A DNA stretch of 64,000 bases. Origin: Pseudomaricurvus hydrocarbonicus. GTDB taxonomy: Bacteria > Pseudomonadota > Gammaproteobacteria > Pseudomonadales > Cellvibrionaceae. Made by a program: the position numbers and the translations under genes. The notes beneath the pieces are model-generated. The model did not search any database. It was given only the letters and a program-made list of their open reading frames with translations, and was not told the origin of the DNA. Where the stretch lies: the NCBI RefSeq assembly GCF_011602365.1, contig NZ_JAAONZ010000008.1:124001-188000 (forward strand), given 5' to 3'. Positions 58,316-64,000 of this stretch are shown here, one piece after another (positions within the stretch are counted from its first letter, which is position 1; the number at the start of each line of letters is the position of its first letter).

Positions 58316-58708
58316 ATGGCAAAGCCAAGTAATAAAACTACTAGAAAGAAGGTTAAAAAGACGGTTGTTGATGGGATCGCCCACATCCACGCCTCTTTTA
58401 ACAACACGATCGTGACCATTACCGATCGTCAGGGTAACACCCTGAGCTGGGCTACCGCTGGTGGTTCCGGTTTCCGTGGCTCACGTAAGTCTACCCCGTT
58501 CGCAGCCCAGGTTGCTGCTGAGCGCGCTGGCGAAGCGGCAAAAGATTACGGCTTAAAGAATCTGGACGTTGAAGTTAAAGGTCCTGGTCCTGGTCGTGAG
58601 TCTGCAGTACGTGCTTTAAACAACGTTGGTTACAAAATTACCAACATTGTTGACGTCACGCCGATTCCACACAACGGCTGTCGTCCGCCGAAGAAACGTC
58701 GCGTATAA
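58316..58708 (+). CDS. rpsK: 30S ribosomal protein S11
   Basis: 130 residues, on the 30S platform near the E site. Signatures are [20 protein letters not shown] and [20 protein letters not shown], ending [15 protein letters not shown]. It is preceded by a 104-base spacer, longer than usual between rpsM and rpsK, in which I see no gene. Confidence 0.98.
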   Translation: MAKPSNKTTRKKVKKTVVDGIAHIHASFNNTIVTITDRQGNTLSWATAGGSGFRGSRKSTPFAAQVAAERAGEAAKDYGLKNLDVEVKGPGPGRESAVRALNNVGYKITNIVDVTPIPHNGCRPPKKRRV

Positions 58709-58721
58709 GGGGGCTTAGATA

Positions 58722-59342
58722 ATGGCACGTTATATTGGACCAACTTGTAAGCTGTCTCGTCGCGAAGGAACTGATCTGTTCCTGAAAAGTGGCGCACGTC
58801 CGCTTGATTCCAAGTGTAAAGTTGAAAATGCTCCTGGCCAGCACGGCCTCCGTCGCGGACGTTTGTCTGACTACGGTGTGCAGCTGCGTGAGAAGCAAAA
58901 AGTTCGTCGTACTTACGGCGTACTGGAAAAGCAATTCCGTGGTTACTACAAAGAAGCCGCTCGTCGCAAAGGTGCGACCGGTGAGGTTCTGTTGCAACTG
59001 TTGGAGCAGCGTTTAGATAACGTTGTTTACCGTATGGGTTTCGGTTCTACCCGTGCTGAATCTCGCCAGCTGGTATCGCATAAGTCGATCAGCGTAAATG
59101 GCCAGACGGTAAACATTGCTTCTTACCAGGTTAAAGCTGGTGACGTTGTTGCTGTTCGCGAAAAAGCTAAAAATCAGCTGCGTATTGCGCAGGCTCTGAA
59201 TTTGGCAGCTCAGCGCGCTGATGTAGAGTGGGTTGATGTTAACTCGGACAAAAAAGAAGGTACATTTAAGCGTGTACCAGATCGCGCCGACTTGCCAGCC
59301 GAGATCAACGAGAACTTGATCGTTGAACTTTACTCTAAGTAA
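58722..59342 (+). CDS. rpsD: 30S ribosomal protein S4
   Basis: 206 residues. It starts 30S assembly and in E. coli represses the alpha operon by binding the rpsM leader. It begins [20 protein letters not shown]. The S4 RNA-binding domain contains [20 protein letters not shown] followed by [16 protein letters not shown]. Its autoregulatory site, if conserved, would lie in the spacer before rpsM. Confidence 0.98.
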   Translation: MARYIGPTCKLSRREGTDLFLKSGARPLDSKCKVENAPGQHGLRRGRLSDYGVQLREKQKVRRTYGVLEKQFRGYYKEAARRKGATGEVLLQLLEQRLDNVVYRMGFGSTRAESRQLVSHKSISVNGQTVNIASYQVKAGDVVAVREKAKNQLRIAQALNLAAQRADVEWVDVNSDKKEGTFKRVPDRADLPAEINENLIVELYSK

Positions 59343-59366
59343 GAAATTTCCACTAAAGGTGTGACT

Positions 59367-60365
59367 ATGCAGAGTGCTGTAAACGAGTTTTTGACCCCGC
59401 GTCATATCGACGTTACTGAAAACGGCCCAACTCGCGCAAAGGTGGTTTTAGAGCCTCTGGAGCGTGGTTTTGGTCATACCCTTGGTAATGCGTTGCGTCG
59501 TATTCTCTTATCTTCCATGCCCGGCTGTGCCGTGACTGAAGTAGAGATCGACGGTGTGTTGCACGAGTACAGTGCCATTGAAGGTGTTCAGGAAGACGTT
59601 ATCGAAATCCTGTTGAACCTCAAAGGTGTTGCTGTAGTTATGCACGGTAAAGATCAAGCCGTGTTGTCGCTCAGCAAGAAAGGCCCCGGCGTAGTTACCG
59701 CTGGCGACATTCAGGTTGATCACGAAGTTGAGATCAAAAACCCTGAGCATGTGATTGCCAACATCACTGGTGATGTTGAATTGAGCATGAAATTGACTGT
59801 TGCCCGTGGTCGCGGTTACCAGCCTGCTGATGCTCGTCATAACGACGAAGAAGAAACTCGTGCAATTGGCCGTCTGCAGCTGGATGCGTCTTACAGCCCG
59901 GTTAAGCGTCTGGCTTACCAAGTTGAAAGTGCACGTGTTGAGCAACGCACAGACCTGGACAAGTTAATCCTTGATCTGGAGACCAACGGTACTATCGATC
60001 CTGAAGAAGCGATCCGTCGCGCTGCTACTATTCTGCAGCAACAACTGGCGGTATTCGTAGACTTGGAAGGCGAAAAAGAAGTTGTGCCTGAAGAGAAAGA
60101 GGAAGAAATCGATCCTGTACTGCTGCGTCCAGTGGATGACTTGGAGTTGACTGTTCGTTCAGCCAACTGTCTGAAAGCAGAAAATATTTACTACATTGGT
60201 GATCTGATTCAGCGCACCGAAGTAGAACTGCTGAAGACTCCTAACCTGGGTAAGAAATCTCTTACTGAGATCAAGGACATTCTGGCTTCACGCGGCTTGT
60301 CTCTCGGTATGCGTTTGGAGAACTGGCCACCTGCCAGCCTCGCAAACGACGATAAATTAGCGTAA
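59367..60365 (+). CDS. rpoA: RNA polymerase alpha subunit
   Basis: 332 residues. The N-terminal assembly domain shows [20 protein letters not shown] and the family start [16 protein letters not shown]. The C-terminal domain that binds UP elements and activators contains [20 protein letters not shown], with the arginine of VRSANCL at the DNA-binding position, and [19 protein letters not shown] 59367 with AAAGG at 59355-59359 is preferred to GTG 59361. A hairpin-rich spacer separates it from rplQ. Confidence 0.98.
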   Translation: MQSAVNEFLTPRHIDVTENGPTRAKVVLEPLERGFGHTLGNALRRILLSSMPGCAVTEVEIDGVLHEYSAIEGVQEDVIEILLNLKGVAVVMHGKDQAVLSLSKKGPGVVTAGDIQVDHEVEIKNPEHVIANITGDVELSMKLTVARGRGYQPADARHNDEEETRAIGRLQLDASYSPVKRLAYQVESARVEQRTDLDKLILDLETNGTIDPEEAIRRAATILQQQLAVFVDLEGEKEVVPEEKEEEIDPVLLRPVDDLELTVRSANCLKAENIYYIGDLIQRTEVELLKTPNLGKKSLTEIKDILASRGLSLGMRLENWPPASLANDDKLA

Positions 60366-60479
60366 AAATAGGCCGCCGCTCTGGACTGTTTAGGTCCTAA
60401 ACAGAGCTAGGCGGCGGTTGTTAACAAGATTTACTGTAGCTTAATCGCTGTAGAAATCAGTTTGTAAGGATTTAGAGTT
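60366..60479 (+). other. rpoA-rplQ spacer with a strong compound hairpin
   Basis: CCGCCG (60373-60378) pairs with CGGCGG (60412-60417), GCTCTG (60378-60383) with CAGAGC (60402-60407), and CTGTTTA with TAAACAG at the tip. All lie within 45 bases right after the rpoA stop. There is no T run beyond GGTTGTT, so it may be a partial terminator or a processing site that separates rpoA from rplQ. Confidence 0.65.
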
Positions 60480-60866
60480 ATGCGTCATCGTCATAGTGGC
60501 CGTCAACTGAATCGCAACGCTTCGCACCGTAAGGCCATGTTCAAAAACATGACCATTTCACTGGTCGAGCACGAGTTGATCAGAACAACTTTGGCCAAAG
60601 CCAAAGAACTGCGTTCCGTGGCAGAGCCTTTGATTACTTTGTCGAAAGAAGACAGTGTGGCAAATCGCCGTCTGGCCTTCAGTCGTCTGGGTAGCAAAGC
60701 CGCTGTTGGTAAACTGTTCAGCGAACTGGGTCCTCGTTACGAGACCCGTCCAGGTGGTTATATTCGCATCTTGAAGTGTGGTCTCCGCACTGGCGATAAA
60801 GCCCCAATGGCGTACGTTGAGCTGGTTGACCGTCCGGTAGCAGCTGAGGCTGTTGAAGAAGATTAA
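60480..60866 (+). CDS. rplQ: 50S ribosomal protein L17
   Basis: 128 residues. It begins [20 protein letters not shown]. The next stretch includes [20 protein letters not shown] and the end [20 protein letters not shown]. It is the last gene of the alpha operon. Its stop codon is inside a perfect hairpin, and a standard terminator follows. Confidence 0.98.
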   Translation: MRHRHSGRQLNRNASHRKAMFKNMTISLVEHELIRTTLAKAKELRSVAEPLITLSKEDSVANRRLAFSRLGSKAAVGKLFSELGPRYETRPGGYIRILKCGLRTGDKAPMAYVELVDRPVAAEAVEED

Positions 60867-60880
60867 TTCGTTAATCTTCT
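60857..60880 (+). other. Hairpin that includes the rplQ stop codon
   Basis: AGAAGATTAA (60857-60866) pairs perfectly with TTAATCTTCT (60871-60880) across a TTCG tetraloop. The TAA stop is the last three bases of the left arm. It lies just before the terminator hairpin, giving two stacked structures at the operon end. Confidence 0.75.
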
Positions 60881-60885
60881 GGTTC

Positions 60886-60914
60886 AAAAAAAGCGCTTTC
60901 GGGCGCTTTTTTTT
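60886..60914 (+). terminator. Intrinsic terminator of the alpha operon
   Basis: AAAAAAAGCGC, loop TTTCGG, then GCGC and an eight-base T run. The A and T runs extend the GC-rich core, giving a terminator that could work in both directions. Confidence 0.9.
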
Positions 60915-60928
60915 CGTCTGTTGGTTTT

Positions 60929-60999
60929 ATAGGGGCAGATGCGAGATAGGGGCAGATAAAGACAGATTCGAGATAGGGGCAGATAAGTGCAGATTCGAG
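60929..60999. repeat. 27-bp tandem repeat after rplQ
   Basis: Two full 27-base units (60946-60972 and 60973-60999) begin ATAGGGGCAGATAA and end CAGATTCGAG. They differ at three positions in the middle. A shorter 17-base copy (60929-60945) precedes them. No gene overlaps. Confidence 0.85.
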
Positions 61000-61059
61000 A
61001 TAAAAAGATTAATGCATGAGTAAGCCCCTTTTACTATTAAGTGGGTGGTAGCCTTTACT

Positions 61060-61079
61060 CGTCATCTCGTCATCTCGTT
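61060..61079. repeat. 8-bp tandem repeat, left of the insertion element
   Basis: About two and a half units of TCGTCATC. The same unit, in three copies, continues to the right of the insertion element (62314-62339), so the element split a short repeat array. Confidence 0.75.
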
Positions 61080-61142
61080 GTAGTGGTCTAATAATCCCGG
61101 ACACCAACATAGGTGGTAAAATCACCGCCAGTGAGGTGTTCA

Positions 61143-62305
<1,163 letters not shown>

Positions 62306-62311
62306 CCACTA

Positions 62312-62501
62312 CACGTCATCTCGTCATCTCGTCATCTCGCCTAAGGTGAATTGCGCAGCAAGAGAGGGCAGCCTGGGCTGACTCGCCACTCTGTCAAATC
62401 GACCACTCTGTTCGTACAAATGTAAATTATGGTGACTGCTTGGCTGTCATCGCCGACCGGCAACTTGTATCATCGTTTCTTTTTTAAGAATCTAGAAACA
62501 G
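62312..62501 (+). other. Spacer between the IS element and the O-antigen-ligase-family gene
   Basis: It begins with three copies of the 8-bp repeat GTCATCTC (62315-62338). The remainder shows no gene, and no convincing promoter was recognised. A T-rich stretch TTTCTTTTTT occurs at 62476-62485. Confidence 0.5.
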
Positions 62502-63908
62502 ATGCCACACACTCGCCAAGCCCCCGATCGTTTTATCTTTTTTAGCTTTCTCGCCCTCTTGGTCTGGATTCCGCTGCCGCTCGGCAGTAATCGCCCCTGG
62601 GCCTGGCATTTGATGGAGCTAATCAGTTTTGGGCTTGTCGCCTGGTGGGTTATGTCGTGGTCCCGTGAAAAACTCGTGGCGACACCGGCACTGCAGAGCA
62701 GCCGCAGTTTGTTGGGGTGTTTGTCGTTGTTTGCGGCGGTGATTGCCATTCAGCTGCTGCCGTTACCCTCCGCGGTGGTGGCGATGCTGCGGCCGCTCAA
62801 TCCCGCGCTGGAACCGGGCAGTTGGGCGACGGTCTCCATCGACCCACAGATTACCTGGATTCACCTGCGCACCACTCTCTGTTTTATTGCCCTGGCGTTT
62901 CTCACTTTGGTGTTGGTGAACAGCAAAGAGCGATTGAAATGGCTGGCAATTACTCTGCTGGTGGTTGGGGTGTTTCAGGGCTTGTACGGCAGCCTGATGA
63001 CCTTGTCGGGGGCAGAGTACGGTTTCTTTATCAAAAAGGGCGGTTTTCACGGCGTGGCCACCGGCACCTTTTGGAATCGAAACAACTACGCCAACTACCT
63101 GACCCTGTGCATTGCAGCGGGAACCGGTCTGTTACTGTCCGATCTGTATCAGAAGTCTTCGCAAGGCTGGCGTGAACGGGGCAGGCGAATGTTGACCACA
63201 CTGCTGGGCTCCAAGGTACGGGTGCGTATCGGCCTGGCCATGATGGTGGTGGCGCTGGTGCTGACCAAGTCACGCATGGGCAACACCGCATTCTTCGTCA
63301 GTCTGTTGGTCACGGGTTTTTGCTGGTTGTGGCTGACCAAACGCATCACACGCGGCAGTATTATCCTGCTGGTCAGCCTGGTGCTGATAGACTCTTTGAT
63401 TGTTGGAGCCTGGTTCGGTATCGATAAGGTCGCCGAGCGGTTGGAGACCACGGCCTTCACCAAAGAAACCCGTGACGAGGTCAACCGCGACACCTGGACC
63501 ATGATCAAACAGCAGCCGTTGCTGGGTTCCGGTGCGGGCAGTTATTACACCGCCTTTCCACAATACCGCCAGCAGGATATACCGATCTACTACGATCACG
63601 CCCACAACGACTACTTCGAATTTCTGGCCGAACACGGCGTGCTGGGCTGCTTGCCGTTATTGACCTTGATCATACTGACATTGATGACCGCCGCGCAAAC
63701 CATGCGGCAGCGCAAAACCCTGTTGTTCCAGGCCATGGCCTTCGCCCCGATGATGGCCGTTATCGCCTTGTTACTGCACAGCACCGTGGATTTTAATTTA
63801 CAAATACCGGCCAACGCCGCGACCTTCGTGGTGCTGATTTCGCTGGCCTGGGTGGTGCGGTATATGCCGTCAAAAAGAAGTAGGGAGAAAGCAGTAGCTA
63901 GAGGCTAG
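62502..63908 (+). CDS. O-antigen ligase / Wzy-type polysaccharide polymerase family membrane protein
   Basis: A 468-residue inner-membrane protein with about ten to twelve hydrophobic spans. The Wzy_C-type core lies in the second half: LLGSGAGSYYTAFPQYRQQ, then the periplasmic-loop motif YDHAHNDYFEFLAEHGVLGC, whose histidines and acidic residues are conserved in the family. A basic loop (SSQGWRERGRRM) and an arginine in TKSRMGN fit as well. Members transfer or polymerise lipid-linked glycans, for LPS, exopolysaccharide or protein glycosylation. Neighbouring glycan genes, if any, lie beyond the window. The start is ATG 62502 with no strong ribosome-binding site. The exact substrate cannot be told. 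Confidence 0.85.
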   Translation: MPHTRQAPDRFIFFSFLALLVWIPLPLGSNRPWAWHLMELISFGLVAWWVMSWSREKLVATPALQSSRSLLGCLSLFAAVIAIQLLPLPSAVVAMLRPLNPALEPGSWATVSIDPQITWIHLRTTLCFIALAFLTLVLVNSKERLKWLAITLLVVGVFQGLYGSLMTLSGAEYGFFIKKGGFHGVATGTFWNRNNYANYLTLCIAAGTGLLLSDLYQKSSQGWRERGRRMLTTLLGSKVRVRIGLAMMVVALVLTKSRMGNTAFFVSLLVTGFCWLWLTKRITRGSIILLVSLVLIDSLIVGAWFGIDKVAERLETTAFTKETRDEVNRDTWTMIKQQPLLGSGAGSYYTAFPQYRQQDIPIYYDHAHNDYFEFLAEHGVLGCLPLLTLIILTLMTAAQTMRQRKTLLFQAMAFAPMMAVIALLLHSTVDFNLQIPANAATFVVLISLAWVVRYMPSKRSREKAVARG

Positions 63909-63990
63909 TAACTAGACGCTAGGAAAAGATAGGAAAAGCAGTAGCTAGTAGCTAGTTTCTAGGACAGGACAGGAAAAGAAGAGCCTGGAA
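63893..63990. repeat. CTAG-rich short-repeat tract at the window end
   Basis: About seven CTAG tetramers occur within ~70 bases (phrases GTAGCTAG, GGCTAGTAACTAG and GCTAGTAGCTAG), followed by repeats of AGGACAGG and GGAAAAG. It begins inside the last codons of the preceding gene. No gene was seen up to base 64000. Confidence 0.7.
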
Positions 63991-64000
63991 GGTTGTGCGA

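Overview
The window is one continuous stretch of a gammaproteobacterial chromosome. The EF-G, 407-residue EF-Tu and ribosomal proteins are typical of Gammaproteobacteria. The TonB receptor, RTX-type giant protein and gene style suggest a marine, Cellvibrio-like lineage, but that placement is inference. All recognised genes lie on the + strand.

Layout. (1) 1-3056: end of the str operon (fusA 3' part, tuf), closed by a clear intrinsic terminator. (2) 3208-8172: a Crp/Fnr-type regulator, a TonB-dependent outer-membrane receptor and an exported beta-lactamase-fold serine hydrolase, with terminators between them. (3) 8649-46157: a compact co-directional cluster. It contains a TolC-type outer-membrane channel, a single 28.7-kb gene for a 9,579-residue protein, a small DUF3467 protein, a GAF/HlyD fusion, a PqqD-like/M50 site-2-protease/HlyD fusion, a shortened SecA-like ATPase and a short periplasmic HlyD-type adaptor. 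(4) 46381-60914: the complete S10, spc and alpha operons in canonical order, rpsJ to rplQ, including secY and rpoA, ending in a terminator. (5) 60929-64000: short tandem repeats, an intact IS3-family element inserted inside an 8-bp repeat, and an O-antigen-ligase-family membrane protein.

The centre of interest is region 3. The giant protein starts with a LEPR-XLL-like motif and a DUF4347 domain, carries three blocks of RTX calcium-binding repeats, a metzincin-type zinc motif, an EF-hand loop, a tandem ~57-residue repeat and a ~750-residue helical segment. It has no classical signal peptide. Its neighbours look like a dedicated export apparatus, but there is no type I ABC transporter. The only motor is a SecA paralogue that ends soon after its second helicase domain, and the inner-membrane part appears to be a protease-fold protein fused to an HlyD arm. 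I infer a non-canonical, SecA-family-powered secretion route for a ~1 MDa surface or secreted protein, placed between tuf and rpsJ where many relatives have the two operons side by side.

A second theme is structure in the spacers. There are strong hairpins inside the spc and alpha operons, two perfect 10-bp hairpins that include stop codons (rplX, rplQ), and several unrelated short tandem repeats (11, 27 and 8 bp, plus a CTAG-rich tract) between genes. No tRNA, rRNA or CRISPR array was seen. All identity counts and hairpins were read by eye, without a search or folding program.
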